64,000 bases of DNA from Sphingobium sp. CAP-1 (GCF_009720145.1 NZ_CP046252.1:682001-746000), one strand, 5' to 3'. Positions 23,774 through 33,954 are shown, counted from the stretch's first letter. Notes: generated by a model not told the origin, from the letters alone. Numbers and translations: made by a program.

Positions 23774-26152
23774 GTGATCCGTAGCAGCAAAATCCTGTGC
23801 GCCGTATCGGCGCTGGCGCTTGGCGTGGCCATGCCCTGTGCGCCGGTTCAGGCCGCGCCGACCGCCGCCGCATCGGGCAAGGCGATCTACAAGGACGCCA
23901 GTGCCCCGGTCGAGGCGCGGGTCGATGACCTGCTTGCCCGCATGACGCTGGACGAGAAGATCGCCCAGATCACCACCGTTTGGCTCGACAAGGTCAAGAT
24001 TTTCGACGCGCAGCTTCAGCTCGATCCCGCGAAGCTCGCGGCGCAATATCCCAATGGCATGGGCCATTTCACCCGTCCTTCCGACGCGAAGGGTGCGGTC
24101 AGCCCCCGCGTCGCGCGGGGGCGTGATCCGCGCCAGACGGTCGCGTTGGTCAACGCCCTGCAAAAATGGGCGACGACACAGACGCGGCTTGGCATCCCGA
24201 TCCTGTTCCATGAGGAGGGGCTGCACGGCTATGCGGCCGTCGGCGCGACCAGCTTCCCTCAGTCGATCGCCATGGCTTCCTCCTTTGATACCGACATGTT
24301 GCGCGACGTGAACAGCGTGATCGCACGGGAAATCCGGTCGCGCGGCGTGCCGATGGTCCTGTCGCCGGTGGTGGACATTGCGCGCGATCCGCGCTGGGGC
24401 CGGATTGAGGAAACCTATGGCGAAGATCCCTATCTGGTCGGCGAAATGGGTGTCGCGGCGGTCGAGGGGCTGCAGGGCGTTGGCCGCAGCCGCAATCTGC
24501 GCGATGGCAAGGTGTTCGCCACGCTCAAGCATCTGACCGGCCATGGCCAGCCCGAAAGCGGCACCAATGTCGGCCCCGCGCCGGTCAGCGAACGCGAACT
24601 GCGCGAGAATTTCTTCCCGCCCTTCGAACAGGTGGTGAAGCGCACCGGCATCGAAGCCGTCATGGCCAGCTATAATGAAATCGACGGTGTCCCCAGCCAC
24701 GCCAATCGCTGGCTGCTGGAAGATGTGCTGCGCGAGGAATGGGGCTTCAAGGGGGCGGTCGTGTCCGACTATTCGGCGGTCGACCAGTTGATGAGCATCC
24801 ACCATATCGCCGCCAGTCTGGAAGAAGCCGCAACCCGTGCGCTCGATGCCGGCGTCGACGCGGACCTGCCTGATGGCCTGTCCTATGCGACGCTCGGCAA
24901 GCTGGTGCGCGAGGGCAAGGTGAGCGAGGCGAAGGTCGATCTCGCCACGCGCCGGATGCTGGAACTGAAGTTCCGCGCCGGTCTGTTCGAACATCCCTAT
25001 GCCGATGCTGCCGCGTCGGAAAAGATCACTAACAACCCGCAAGCCCGCGCGCTGGCGTTGAAGGCCGCGCAGCGTTCCATCACCCTGCTCAAAAATGACG
25101 GCATGTTGCCGTTGAAGCCCGAAGGCACGATCGCCGTCATTGGCCCCAGCGCCGCCGTCGCACGGCTGGGCGGCTATTATGGCCAGCCGCCGCACAGCGT
25201 CTCCATCCTCGACGGGATCAAGGCGAAGGTCGGCACGCGGGCGAACATCGTCTTTGCGCAGGGCGTGAAGATCACCGAAAATGACGACTGGTGGGAGGAC
25301 AGTGTCACCAAGTCCGATCCGGCCGAAAATCGCAAGCTGATCGCACAGGCGGTGGAAGCCGCCAGGGGCGTGGATCGCATCGTCCTGACGCTGGGCGACA
25401 CCGAACAGTCGAGCCGCGAAGGCTGGGCCGACAATCATCTGGGCGATCGCCCCAGTCTGGATCTGGTGGGCGAGCAGCAGGAACTGTTCGATGCGCTCAA
25501 GGCACTGGGCAAGCCGATCACCGTCGTCCTCATCAACGGCCGCCCCGCGTCCACGGTCAAGGTCAGCGAGCAGGCCAACGCCATCCTCGAAGGCTGGTAT
25601 CTGGGTGAACAGGGCGGCAATGCCGTGGCGGATGTGCTGTTCGGTGATGTGAACCCCGGCGCGAAGCTGCCCGTCACCGTGCCGCGCTCGGTCGGGCAAT
25701 TGCCGATGTTCTACAATGCCAAGCCCTCGGCGCGGCGCGGCTATCTGTTCGACACCACCGACCCTCTCTATCCCTTCGGCTTCGGCCTTTCCTACACGAC
25801 GTTCGATCTGTCGGCCCCGCGTCTGGCCGCGACCAGCATCGGCACGGGGGGCAAAACAACTGTCTCGGTCGATGTGCGCAATACGGGCCAGCGCGAGGGT
25901 GACGAGGTCGTCCAGCTCTATATCCGCGACAAGGTGAGCAGCGTCACCCGGCCGATCAAGGAATTGAAGGGCTTCCAGCGGGTGACGCTGAAACCCGGTG
26001 AGGTGCGCACCGTCAGCTTTACGATCAGCCCCGAAAGCCTCCAGATGTGGAATGCGGACATGCACCGCGTGGTCGAGCCGGGCGATTTCGAGATCATGAC
26101 CGGCAACAGTTCGGTCGCACTCAAGTCCGCCACGCTGACGGTGACGCCATGA
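23774..26152 (+). CDS. Glycoside hydrolase family 3 beta-xylosidase/beta-glucosidase (Sec-exported)
   Basis: The product has about 792 residues. A signal peptide (IRSSKILCAVSALALGVAM, ending near VQAAP) is followed by the GH3 TIM barrel with KHLTGHGQPESGTN, the nucleophile region GAVVSDYSAVDQL (Asp of SDY, near residue 330), the alpha/beta sandwich (LLKNDGMLPLKPEGTIAVIG) and the C-terminal fibronectin III-like domain (EGDEVVQLYIRDKVSSVTRP). An ATG at 23759 is in frame, but it has no ribosome site; GGAGAGG is well placed for the GTG at 23774. First gene of the hexuronate operon. In this context it most likely removes xylose from xylo-oligosaccharides. Confidence 0.9.
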   Translation: MIRSSKILCAVSALALGVAMPCAPVQAAPTAAASGKAIYKDASAPVEARVDDLLARMTLDEKIAQITTVWLDKVKIFDAQLQLDPAKLAAQYPNGMGHFTRPSDAKGAVSPRVARGRDPRQTVALVNALQKWATTQTRLGIPILFHEEGLHGYAAVGATSFPQSIAMASSFDTDMLRDVNSVIAREIRSRGVPMVLSPVVDIARDPRWGRIEETYGEDPYLVGEMGVAAVEGLQGVGRSRNLRDGKVFATLKHLTGHGQPESGTNVGPAPVSERELRENFFPPFEQVVKRTGIEAVMASYNEIDGVPSHANRWLLEDVLREEWGFKGAVVSDYSAVDQLMSIHHIAASLEEAATRALDAGVDADLPDGLSYATLGKLVREGKVSEAKVDLATRRMLELKFRAGLFEHPYADAAASEKITNNPQARALALKAAQRSITLLKNDGMLPLKPEGTIAVIGPSAAVARLGGYYGQPPHSVSILDGIKAKVGTRANIVFAQGVKITENDDWWEDSVTKSDPAENRKLIAQAVEAARGVDRIVLTLGDTEQSSREGWADNHLGDRPSLDLVGEQQELFDALKALGKPITVVLINGRPASTVKVSEQANAILEGWYLGEQGGNAVADVLFGDVNPGAKLPVTVPRSVGQLPMFYNAKPSARRGYLFDTTDPLYPFGFGLSYTTFDLSAPRLAATSIGTGGKTTVSVDVRNTGQREGDEVVQLYIRDKVSSVTRPIKELKGFQRVTLKPGEVRTVSFTISPESLQMWNADMHRVVEPGDFEIMTGNSSVALKSATLTVTP

Positions 26153-28518
26153 GCCTCGCGAGACGCCAGGCGCTGGGTCTGCTTGCTTCCACTTCCTTCT
26201 TCGCGGCGGCCCCGGCTGTCGCGGCGAAGGCGAAGGGACCGCTCTACAAGGATGCCTCCGCCCCGATCGACCTGCGGGTCCGCGACCTGCTGGGCCGGAT
26301 GACGCTGGAGGAAAAGGTCGGCCAGATCATCGCGCTCTGGGCGACCAAGGCGGATATCATGGACGACCTGACCTTCTCGCCGGCCAAGGCGAGCAAGGCC
26401 TATCCGGCGAGCTTTGGCCAGATCACGCGCCCGTCCGACCGGCGCGGCGCGCCTAACGGTTCCAATCAGGCGGGCGGCGTCGGCGCGCGCTGGCGCACGC
26501 CGGCTGATACGGTGGCCTTCGTCACCGCAGTCCAGAAATGGGCGATCGAGGAAACGCGGCTGGGCATCCCGGTGCTGTTCCATGAAGAATCGCTGCATGG
26601 TTATATGGCGACCGACGCGACCATGTTTCCGATGGCGATCGGCATGGCGGGCGCGTTCGACCGCGATCTGATGCGCGAAGTCCAGTCGGTCATCGCCCGC
26701 GAAGTCCGGGCGCGCGGCGTCCATCTGGCGCTGTCGCCGGTGGTGGACATCGCCCGCGACCCGCGCTGGGGCCGGATCGAGGAAACGTTCGGCGAAGATC
26801 CCTATCTGTGCGGCGAAATGGGCGTCGCGGCGGTGCTGGGCCTGCAAGGCGAGAGCAAGCAGATCGGCCCGGACAAGGTCATGGCCACGCTCAAACATAT
26901 GACTGGCCACGGCCAGCCGCAGAGCGGCGAAAATATCGCCCCTGCGCCGATCAGCCAGCGGGAGTTGCGCGAGAATTTCTTCCCGCCCTTCCGTCAGGTG
27001 GTGAAGCGCACCGGCATCGCCGCCGTCATGCCCAGCTATAACGAGATTGACGGCGTGCCATCGCACCAGAACAAATGGCTGCTCGGCGATATTTTGCGCG
27101 GCGAATGGCATTTCGACGGCGCGGTGGTCAGCGATTATGGCGCAGTCCACGAACTCGACACCATCCACCATGTCCAGCCCGACCCTGAAGGCTCGGCGCG
27201 CGCTGCCCTCCGCGCCGGCGTCGATTGCGAGTTGCCCGATGGTCAGACCTATCGGACGCTCGTGGATCAGGTCCGCAGCGGGAAAGTGCCCCTAGAAGCG
27301 GTCGACATTGCCTGCACCCGCATGTTGACCCTGAAATTCCGCGCGGGCCTGTTCGAAAATCCCTGGCCACGCCGCGACTATGACGCGCTGACCGGTAATG
27401 CGGAGGCTCGCGCGCTGGCCCTGAAGGCCGCGCACAAGTCGATCGCGCTGCTCAAAAATGACGGCACGCTGCCGCTCAGCGCCGGCGCGCACAAGCGGGT
27501 CGCGGTGATCGGTCCCAATGCTGCCATCGCCCGTCTGGGCGGCTATTCCTCGATCCCGCGTCAGGATGTGTCGCTGCTGGAAGGCATTCAGGCCAAGCTC
27601 AAGGGCAAGGCGGAGGTCGTCCATGCGCAGGGCGTGTTCATCACCCAGAGCGAGGATCGGTCGGTGGACGATGTGTTCCTTGCCGACCCGGCCAGGAACC
27701 GCCAGTTGATCGCCGAGGCGGTCGAGGTGGCGAAGGGCGCGGATATCGTGCTGCTCGCTATCGGCGACACCGAACAGACCAGTCGCGAAGGCTTTGCCAA
27801 GAATCATCTGGGCGACCGCACCAGCCTCGACCTCGTCGGCGAACAGAATGAGTTGTTCGCCGCGATCAAGGCGACCGGCAGGCCCGTTGTGGTGTGCGCC
27901 ATCAATGGCCGCCCACCCAGCTATCCCGCCGTTGTCGAGGGCGCGAATGCGCTGCTGGAGTGCTGGTATCCGGGGCAGGAGGGTGGCACCGCCATGGCCG
28001 ACATCCTGTTCGGCGATGTAAACCCCGGCGCGAAGCTGCCCGTTACCGTCGCGCGCGACGCGGGGCAAATCCCGATCTTCTACAACCGCAAACCCAGCGC
28101 CCGGCGCGGCTATGTGTTCGAGGATATTTCGCCGCTCTTCCCCTTCGGCTTCGGCCTCAGCTACACGCAGTTCGAGATCGGCAAGCCCCGGCTGTCCGCG
28201 CCGCGCATCGGCGTCGGCGGCAGCGTCGCGGTGGAAGTCGATGTGCGCAATGTCGGCGGCCGGGCCGGGGATGAGGTCGTCCAGATCTATGTCCACGACC
28301 AGGTCGCGTCCGTTACTCGCCCGATCAAGGAATTGAAGGGGTTCGAGCGCGTCACCCTGGCGCCCGGCGAAACGAAAACCGTGCGCCTGCCGCTTGGCCC
28401 CGACGCCTTCACCCTCTGGAATCTCGACATGGAGGAAGTGGTCGAACCCGGCCTGTTCGACATCATGGTCGGACCCGACAGCCAGACCCTCCAGACCGTC
28501 ACGCTCGAAATCATCTGA
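26149..28518 (+). CDS. Glycoside hydrolase family 3 enzyme, paralogue (Tat-type signal)
   Basis: The product has 789 residues and closely resembles the preceding GH3 enzyme through all three domains (KHMTGHGQPQSGENIAP, nucleophile region GAVVSDYGAVHELD, end domain with AGDEVVQIYVHDQVASVTRP). The N-terminus carries an Arg-Arg pair and a hydrophobic stretch (SLARRQALGLLASTSFFAAA), which reads as a Tat signal rather than a plain Sec one. The ATG overlaps the stop of the first GH3 gene (ATGA). Tandem duplication followed by divergence is the simplest origin; the two may differ in substrate length or linkage. Confidence 0.9.
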   Translation: MSLARRQALGLLASTSFFAAAPAVAAKAKGPLYKDASAPIDLRVRDLLGRMTLEEKVGQIIALWATKADIMDDLTFSPAKASKAYPASFGQITRPSDRRGAPNGSNQAGGVGARWRTPADTVAFVTAVQKWAIEETRLGIPVLFHEESLHGYMATDATMFPMAIGMAGAFDRDLMREVQSVIAREVRARGVHLALSPVVDIARDPRWGRIEETFGEDPYLCGEMGVAAVLGLQGESKQIGPDKVMATLKHMTGHGQPQSGENIAPAPISQRELRENFFPPFRQVVKRTGIAAVMPSYNEIDGVPSHQNKWLLGDILRGEWHFDGAVVSDYGAVHELDTIHHVQPDPEGSARAALRAGVDCELPDGQTYRTLVDQVRSGKVPLEAVDIACTRMLTLKFRAGLFENPWPRRDYDALTGNAEARALALKAAHKSIALLKNDGTLPLSAGAHKRVAVIGPNAAIARLGGYSSIPRQDVSLLEGIQAKLKGKAEVVHAQGVFITQSEDRSVDDVFLADPARNRQLIAEAVEVAKGADIVLLAIGDTEQTSREGFAKNHLGDRTSLDLVGEQNELFAAIKATGRPVVVCAINGRPPSYPAVVEGANALLECWYPGQEGGTAMADILFGDVNPGAKLPVTVARDAGQIPIFYNRKPSARRGYVFEDISPLFPFGFGLSYTQFEIGKPRLSAPRIGVGGSVAVEVDVRNVGGRAGDEVVQIYVHDQVASVTRPIKELKGFERVTLAPGETKTVRLPLGPDAFTLWNLDMEEVVEPGLFDIMVGPDSQTLQTVTLEII

Positions 28519-28532
28519 ACAGGATCGTTCCC

Positions 28533-29744
28533 ATGCCCAAGATCATTGATGCCAAGGTCATCGTCACCTGCCCCGGCCGCAATTTCGTCACGCTCAAGAT
28601 CATCACCGAGGATGGCGTCTATGGCCTGGGCGACGCGACGCTCAACGGCCGTGAACTGTCGGTCGCCAGCTATTTGCAGGATCATGTCATTCCCTGCCTG
28701 ATCGGCCGCGACGCGCACCGGATCGAGGATATCTGGCAATATCTCTACAAGGGCGCCTATTGGCGACGCGGTCCGGTGACGATGAGCGCCATCGCCGCCG
28801 TCGACACCGCGCTCTGGGACATCAAGGGCAAGATCGCCGGCCTGCCGGTCTATCAGTTGCTGGGCGGCGCCAGTCGCGAAAGCGTGATGGTCTATGGCCA
28901 TGCCAACGGCACGACGATCGAGGATACGGTCAAGGTCGCGCTGGAATATCAGGCGCAGGGTTATAAGGCGATCCGCATCCAGTGCGGCGTGCCGGGCATG
29001 GCGTCCACCTATGGCGTCAGCAAGGACAAATATTTCTACGAACCGGCCGACGCCGACCTGCCGACCGAAAATGTCTGGAACACCAGCAAATATCTGCGCG
29101 TCGTCCCTGAACTGTTCAAGGCCGCGCGCGAGGCGCTGGGCTGGGACGTGCATCTGCTGCACGACATTCATCACCGCCTGACCCCGATCGAAGCCGGCCG
29201 TCTGGGCAAGGATCTGGAGCAATATCGCCCCTTCTGGCTGGAAGATGCGACGCCGGCGGAAAATCAGGAGGCGTTCAAGCTGATCCGCCAGCACACCACG
29301 ACCCCGCTGGCCGTGGGCGAAATCTTCAATTCGATCCATGATTGCCGCGAACTGATCGAAAACCAGTTGATCGATTATATCCGCGCCACCGTGGTCCATG
29401 CCGGCGGCATCAGCCACCTGCGCAAGATCGCGAACCTGGCCGATCTCTATCAGGTCCGCACCGGTTGCCATGGCGCGACCGACCTGTCGCCGGTCTGCAT
29501 GGCCGCCGCGCTGCATTTCGACCTCAGCGTACCCAATTTCGGCGTGCAGGAATATATGCGCCACACGCCCGAAACCGACGCCGTTTTCCCGCACGCATAC
29601 AGCTTTGCCGACGGGGCGATGCATCCTGGCGAAGCGCCGGGCCTGGGCGTCGACATCGACGAGGAACTGGCCGCCAAATATGAATATAATCGCGCCTTCC
29701 TGCCGGTGAACCGGCTGGAGGACGGCACCATGTTCAACTGGTGA
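28533..29744 (+). CDS. manD: D-mannonate dehydratase, enolase superfamily ManD type
   Basis: Dehydrates D-mannonate to 2-keto-3-deoxy-D-gluconate, using magnesium. The 403-residue protein begins with the ManD-type segment VIVTCPGRNFVTLKI and has YWRRGPVTMSAIAAVD, the metal-binding DIHHRLTP and EDATPAENQEAF runs, GEIFNSIHD, RTGCHGATDLSPV and the end FLPVNRLEDGTMFNW. The resemblance to the Novosphingobium ManD I remember is strong, which supports high-activity mannonate dehydratase rather than another acid-sugar dehydratase. It replaces the unrelated UxuA in this operon and lies 14 bp after the GH3 gene. Confidence 0.9.
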   Translation: MPKIIDAKVIVTCPGRNFVTLKIITEDGVYGLGDATLNGRELSVASYLQDHVIPCLIGRDAHRIEDIWQYLYKGAYWRRGPVTMSAIAAVDTALWDIKGKIAGLPVYQLLGGASRESVMVYGHANGTTIEDTVKVALEYQAQGYKAIRIQCGVPGMASTYGVSKDKYFYEPADADLPTENVWNTSKYLRVVPELFKAAREALGWDVHLLHDIHHRLTPIEAGRLGKDLEQYRPFWLEDATPAENQEAFKLIRQHTTTPLAVGEIFNSIHDCRELIENQLIDYIRATVVHAGGISHLRKIANLADLYQVRTGCHGATDLSPVCMAAALHFDLSVPNFGVQEYMRHTPETDAVFPHAYSFADGAMHPGEAPGLGVDIDEELAAKYEYNRAFLPVNRLEDGTMFNW

Positions 29745-31033
29745 TCCAGATGACGCAGACGCTTCCCAAGCCTTCAGGACGGGTCCGCTGGATCGTCTGC
29801 GGCCTGCTCTTTGCCGCAGTGGTGCTGAGCTATATCGACCGGCTGGTGCTGCCGACCCTGAAGCCCGATCTTCAGGCCCGCTATGGCTGGAGCGAGAGCG
29901 GCTATGCCGACCTCGCCATCTGGTTTCAGGCGGGATATGGCATCGCCTACGTCTTTTTCGGCCGGCTGATCGACCGGATCGGGGCGCGGGCGGGCTATGC
30001 GCTGGCGGTGACGCTGTGGACGATCGGCCATATCGCGCACATCTTCTTCACCTCCACCGCAGGGATGCTGCTGGCGCGCATTCCGCTGGCGATCGGTGAG
30101 GCGGGGACATTCCCCGCCGCCATCGCCGCGACCAATGAATGGTTCCCCAAGAAGGAACGCGCATTCGCCATCGGTATCTTCAACGCGGGGTCCAATGTCG
30201 GGGCGATCATCACGCCGCTGATCGTGCCGGTCATCGCGGTGACGCTGGGCTGGCGCTGGGCCTTCATCCTGACCGGGCTGCTGACGGTGATCTGGCTGGC
30301 CGCCTGGCTGACCTTCTATCGTCGCCCGCGTGACAAGCAGGGCTTGTCGGCGGAGGAACTGGCCTGGATCGAGACGGACCCGGTCGAACCGCAAGCGCCG
30401 GTCAAATGGGCGACCCTGTTTCGCCATCGCCAGACCTGGGCCTATATGGCCGGGCGTTTCCTGATCGATCCGGTCTGGTGGACCTTCCTCTTCTGGCTGC
30501 CCGATTTCTTCAACAAACAATATGGCGTGAAGATGCTCGATTTCGGGCCGCCGCTGATCGCCGTCTATCTGATGGCGGATGTGGGGTCGGTCGCGGGTGG
30601 ATGGGCCTCATCGCGCTTCATGGGCCGGGGCTGGAGCGTCAACCGCGCGCGCAAGAGCGCCATGTTCCTCGCTGCGCTGTGCGCCGTGCCGATCGCCTTC
30701 GCCGCTCATGCGCCGTCCATGTGGATCGCCGTCGCCCTCATTGGCCTCGCCTGCGCCGGGCATCAGGGCTTTTCGGCCAATCTCTACGCGCTGCCCGGTG
30801 ACGTATTCCCGCGCTGGATGGCCGGATCGGTCGTTGGTCTGGGCGGCCTGTCGGGCGCACTGGGCGGCATGTTGATGGCCAAGTTCGCCGGTGCCATCCT
30901 CGAACATATCGGCAGCTATGGCCCTATCTTCGCGGTCGCCGCCGTCGCCTATCTGATCGCGCTGTCGGTCATCCACCTGTTGCTGCCGCGCTACCAGCCG
31001 GTGCTTGCTCCTCTCCCCGGAAATCCCGCATGA
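29741..31033 (+). CDS. MFS transporter, anion:cation symporter (hexuronate-type)
   Basis: The product has 430 residues and twelve predicted membrane helices. The N-terminal helix has VVLSYIDRLVLPTLKPDLQA, then GRLIDRIGARAGYALAVTLW and a long GEAGTFPAAIAATNEWFPK; these are hallmarks of the ACS family that includes ExuT. Placed between manD and uxaC, it most likely takes up D-glucuronate (or galacturonate). The GTG at 29741 overlaps the manD stop as GTGA; an ATG nine bases later is an equally good start. The uxaC start overlaps its stop. Confidence 0.85.
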   Translation: MIQMTQTLPKPSGRVRWIVCGLLFAAVVLSYIDRLVLPTLKPDLQARYGWSESGYADLAIWFQAGYGIAYVFFGRLIDRIGARAGYALAVTLWTIGHIAHIFFTSTAGMLLARIPLAIGEAGTFPAAIAATNEWFPKKERAFAIGIFNAGSNVGAIITPLIVPVIAVTLGWRWAFILTGLLTVIWLAAWLTFYRRPRDKQGLSAEELAWIETDPVEPQAPVKWATLFRHRQTWAYMAGRFLIDPVWWTFLFWLPDFFNKQYGVKMLDFGPPLIAVYLMADVGSVAGGWASSRFMGRGWSVNRARKSAMFLAALCAVPIAFAAHAPSMWIAVALIGLACAGHQGFSANLYALPGDVFPRWMAGSVVGLGGLSGALGGMLMAKFAGAILEHIGSYGPIFAVAAVAYLIALSVIHLLLPRYQPVLAPLPGNPA

Positions 31034-32445
31034 CCAAGCCTCTCCGCCTGCATCCCGATCGTCTGTTCCCGTCCGATCCGGCGACGCGCGCCATTGCGCG
31101 CCGCCTCCATGCGTCGGTCAAGGATCTGCCGATCATCAGCCCGCACGGCCATACCGATCCGCGCTGGTTCGCCTATGACCAGCCCTTCGCCAATCCGGCG
31201 GAGTTGCTGATCGTGCCGGATCATTACGCGTTCCGCATGTTGATGAGCCAGGGCGTAAAGCTGGAGGATCTGGGCATCCCGACCGTGGATGGCAGCGCGA
31301 CCGAAAGCGATCCGCGCGCCATCTGGCGGCGCTTTGCCGAGCGTTATTATCTGTTTCGCGGCACGCCGACGCGCCTGTGGATGGACTGGGTCTTTGCCGA
31401 GGCGTTCGGCATCGACGTGCAACTGAACGCCGACACCGCCGATCATTATTATGACATCATTGATGGAGCGCTGAAAACCGATGCGTTCCGTCCGCGCGCC
31501 TTGTTCGAACGTTATAATATCGAGTTGATCGCGACCACCGAAGGGCCGCTCGATCTGCTCGACCATCATCGCGCGATCCGGGAGTCTGGCTGGGGCGGCC
31601 GGGTTGTCACCGCCTATCGCCCCGATCCGGTGCTGGACCCGGACGATCCGCGCTTCATCGCCAATGTGCAGCGCTTTTGCGCCATGACGGGCGAGGATGC
31701 GGGCAGCTTTGCCGGATATCTGCGCGCGCATGAGAAGCGCCGTGCCGATTTCCGCGCGGCGGGCGCGACCTCGACCGACCATGGTCATGCTTCCGCCTTC
31801 ACCGCGAACCTGCCGCGCGACGAGATTGAGGCGCTCTACGCCAAAGTCATGGCTGGTCCCGTCAGCGCCAGCGACGCCGAACTGTTTCGCGGCCATATGC
31901 TGACCGAAATGGCGCGCATGGCGATCGCGGACGGGATGGTGATGCAACTCCATCCCGGCGTGCATCGCAGCCATAATGCGGCGGTGCTGGCGCGCTTCGG
32001 CAAGGACAAGGGCGGCGACATTCCGGTTGCGGGGGAATTTGTGCGGGCATTGAAGCCGCTGCTCGACCTGTATGGCAACGACCCGCGCCTGACCCTGATC
32101 CTGTTCACGCTGGACGAGGATGTCTATGCGCGTGAACTGGCGCCGCTCGCCGGCCATTATCCCGCATTGAAGCTGGGACCGCCCTGGTGGTTCCACGACA
32201 GCCCCGAAGGGATGCGCCGTTTCCGCGAGCGTACCACCGAGACGGCGGGCTTTTACAATATGGTCGGCTTCAACGACGACACCCGCGCCTTCCTGTCGAT
32301 CCCGGCGCGGCACGATGTCGCGCGGCGGATGGACTGCGCCTGGCTGGCCCAACTGGTCGCCGAACATCGGCTGGAAGAGGATGAGGCGTTCGAACTGGCG
32401 CGGGCGCTGACCTATGACCTGGTCAAGGCGGCGTATAAGCTGTGA
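31030..32445 (+). CDS. uxaC: Glucuronate isomerase
   Basis: Isomerises D-glucuronate to D-fructuronate, first intracellular step. The 471-residue amidohydrolase-fold protein has the metal motif ISPHGHTDPRWF near residue 36, YYLFRGTPTRLWMDWVF near 115 and IATTEGPLDLLDHH near 168. Later come LHPGVHRSHN and the end ARRMDCAWLAQLVAEHRL. The length matches the family. It overlaps the upstream transporter (ATGA) and the downstream uxuB (GTGA). Confidence 0.95.
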   Translation: MTKPLRLHPDRLFPSDPATRAIARRLHASVKDLPIISPHGHTDPRWFAYDQPFANPAELLIVPDHYAFRMLMSQGVKLEDLGIPTVDGSATESDPRAIWRRFAERYYLFRGTPTRLWMDWVFAEAFGIDVQLNADTADHYYDIIDGALKTDAFRPRALFERYNIELIATTEGPLDLLDHHRAIRESGWGGRVVTAYRPDPVLDPDDPRFIANVQRFCAMTGEDAGSFAGYLRAHEKRRADFRAAGATSTDHGHASAFTANLPRDEIEALYAKVMAGPVSASDAELFRGHMLTEMARMAIADGMVMQLHPGVHRSHNAAVLARFGKDKGGDIPVAGEFVRALKPLLDLYGNDPRLTLILFTLDEDVYARELAPLAGHYPALKLGPPWWFHDSPEGMRRFRERTTETAGFYNMVGFNDDTRAFLSIPARHDVARRMDCAWLAQLVAEHRLEEDEAFELARALTYDLVKAAYKL

Positions 32446-33941
32446 GCCGGCTGTCCTCCGCAACGCTGGCCGAGCTTCCCGCCGATGTGATCCGTCCGGC
32501 CTATGATCGCGCGGGTGTGACGTGCGGCGTCGTCCATCTGGGCATCGGCGCCTTCCATCGCGCGCATCAGGCGATTATGTTCGACGATGCGCTGAATGCG
32601 GGCGACCTGCGCTGGGGCATCGTCGCTGCTTCGCTCCGGTCGCCCACGGTGCGCGACCAGATGGCGCCGCAGGACGGGCTCTACACCATGCTGGTGCGCG
32701 ATGGCGCGGCGGAGCAGGCGCGGATCGTCGGCGCGGTGCAGCGGGTCATCGTCGCGCCGGAGGAGCCGGAGGCGCTGCTCGCCGCGCTGGCCGCGCCCGA
32801 CACCCATATCGTCACGCTGACCATCACCGAGAAGGGCTATAAGCTCGACCCCGCCACCGGTGCGCTGATCGAGGGCGACCCGCAACTGGCCGCCGATCTC
32901 GCCTCGCTGGAGCGACCGCAGACCGCGCCGGGTTATCTGGTCGCGGCGCTGGCGATGCGGCGGGCGGCGGGCCTTGCGCCCTTCACCGCGATCAGTTGCG
33001 ATAATCTGCCGCATAATGGCGCGCGGCTGCGGGGCGCGGTGCTGGCGCTGGCGCGACGCCATGACGCCGTCCTTGCCGACTGGATCGCGGCGGAGGGGGC
33101 GTTCCCCGAAACCATGGTCGATCGCATCGTGCCGGCGACGACGGCAGCGGATGTCGTCGCGCTGACGGAGCGGCTGGGCGTCGAGGATCAGGCGATGGTC
33201 AAGACCGAACCCTTCCTCCAATGGGTGATCGAGGACAAGTTTTGCGGCCCGCGCCCGGACTTTGGCGCGGGCGTGCAACTGACGGCGGCGGTCGCCCCCT
33301 GGGAGGAAGCGAAGCTGCGGCTGCTCAACGGCGCGCATAGCGGCATCGCCTATCTGGGCGGCCTCGCCGGCATCGACCATGTGCATGAGGTGCTGGCGCT
33401 GCCCGAAGCGCGACATTTCGTGGAGGCTTTGTGGGACGAGGCGGAAACGACGCTGTCGCCGCCGCCCGAACTGGATGTCGCCACCTATCGTCGCGCGCTG
33501 ATGGCGCGGTTCGACAATCCGACATTGCGACACCGAACGAGACAGATAGCGATGGATGGATCGCAGAAACTGCCCCAGCGTCTCCTGACGCCCATTGCCG
33601 CGCGGTTGGCGGCGGGGCAGGGGATCGATGCACTGGCGCTGGTCGTCGCGGCCTGGGTTCGCTGGCAGGCTGGAAAGGATGATCGCGGTGAGCCGCATCG
33701 GGTCGATGATCCGCTCGCGGCCGATATTGCGACAAGCCTGTGCGACGCGACCAGCCCGAATGCCCGCATCGCCGCGATTCTGGGTTTCGAGGCGGTCGTG
33801 CCGCCCGAACTGGCAGGCAACCGGACGCTGTCCGAAGCGTTGACATATTGGCTGGCGCTGCTGGAGCAGCAGGGCGCGCGCGGTGCTTTGGCCACATTTG
33901 CGCGACTGACAGCGCAGTCACCTATACCGTTACCATTTTGA
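32442..33941 (+). CDS. uxuB: D-fructuronate reductase (mannitol dehydrogenase family)
   Basis: Reduces D-fructuronate to D-mannonate with NADH, linking UxaC to ManD. The 499-residue protein has the nucleotide-binding GVVHLGIGAFHRAHQAIMFD near residue 28, TLTITEKGYKLD near 128 (family signature), the lysine/asparagine region ISCDNLPHNGARLRGAV and KLRLLNGAHSGIAYLG. GTG start overlapping the uxaC stop (GTGA). It is the last gene of the operon that starts at 23774. Mannitol dehydrogenases share the fold; the gene context decides the call. Confidence 0.9.
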   Translation: MSRLSSATLAELPADVIRPAYDRAGVTCGVVHLGIGAFHRAHQAIMFDDALNAGDLRWGIVAASLRSPTVRDQMAPQDGLYTMLVRDGAAEQARIVGAVQRVIVAPEEPEALLAALAAPDTHIVTLTITEKGYKLDPATGALIEGDPQLAADLASLERPQTAPGYLVAALAMRRAAGLAPFTAISCDNLPHNGARLRGAVLALARRHDAVLADWIAAEGAFPETMVDRIVPATTAADVVALTERLGVEDQAMVKTEPFLQWVIEDKFCGPRPDFGAGVQLTAAVAPWEEAKLRLLNGAHSGIAYLGGLAGIDHVHEVLALPEARHFVEALWDEAETTLSPPPELDVATYRRALMARFDNPTLRHRTRQIAMDGSQKLPQRLLTPIAARLAAGQGIDALALVVAAWVRWQAGKDDRGEPHRVDDPLAADIATSLCDATSPNARIAAILGFEAVVPPELAGNRTLSEALTYWLALLEQQGARGALATFARLTAQSPIPLPF

Positions 33942-33954
33942 CCATTGCCCTGCC

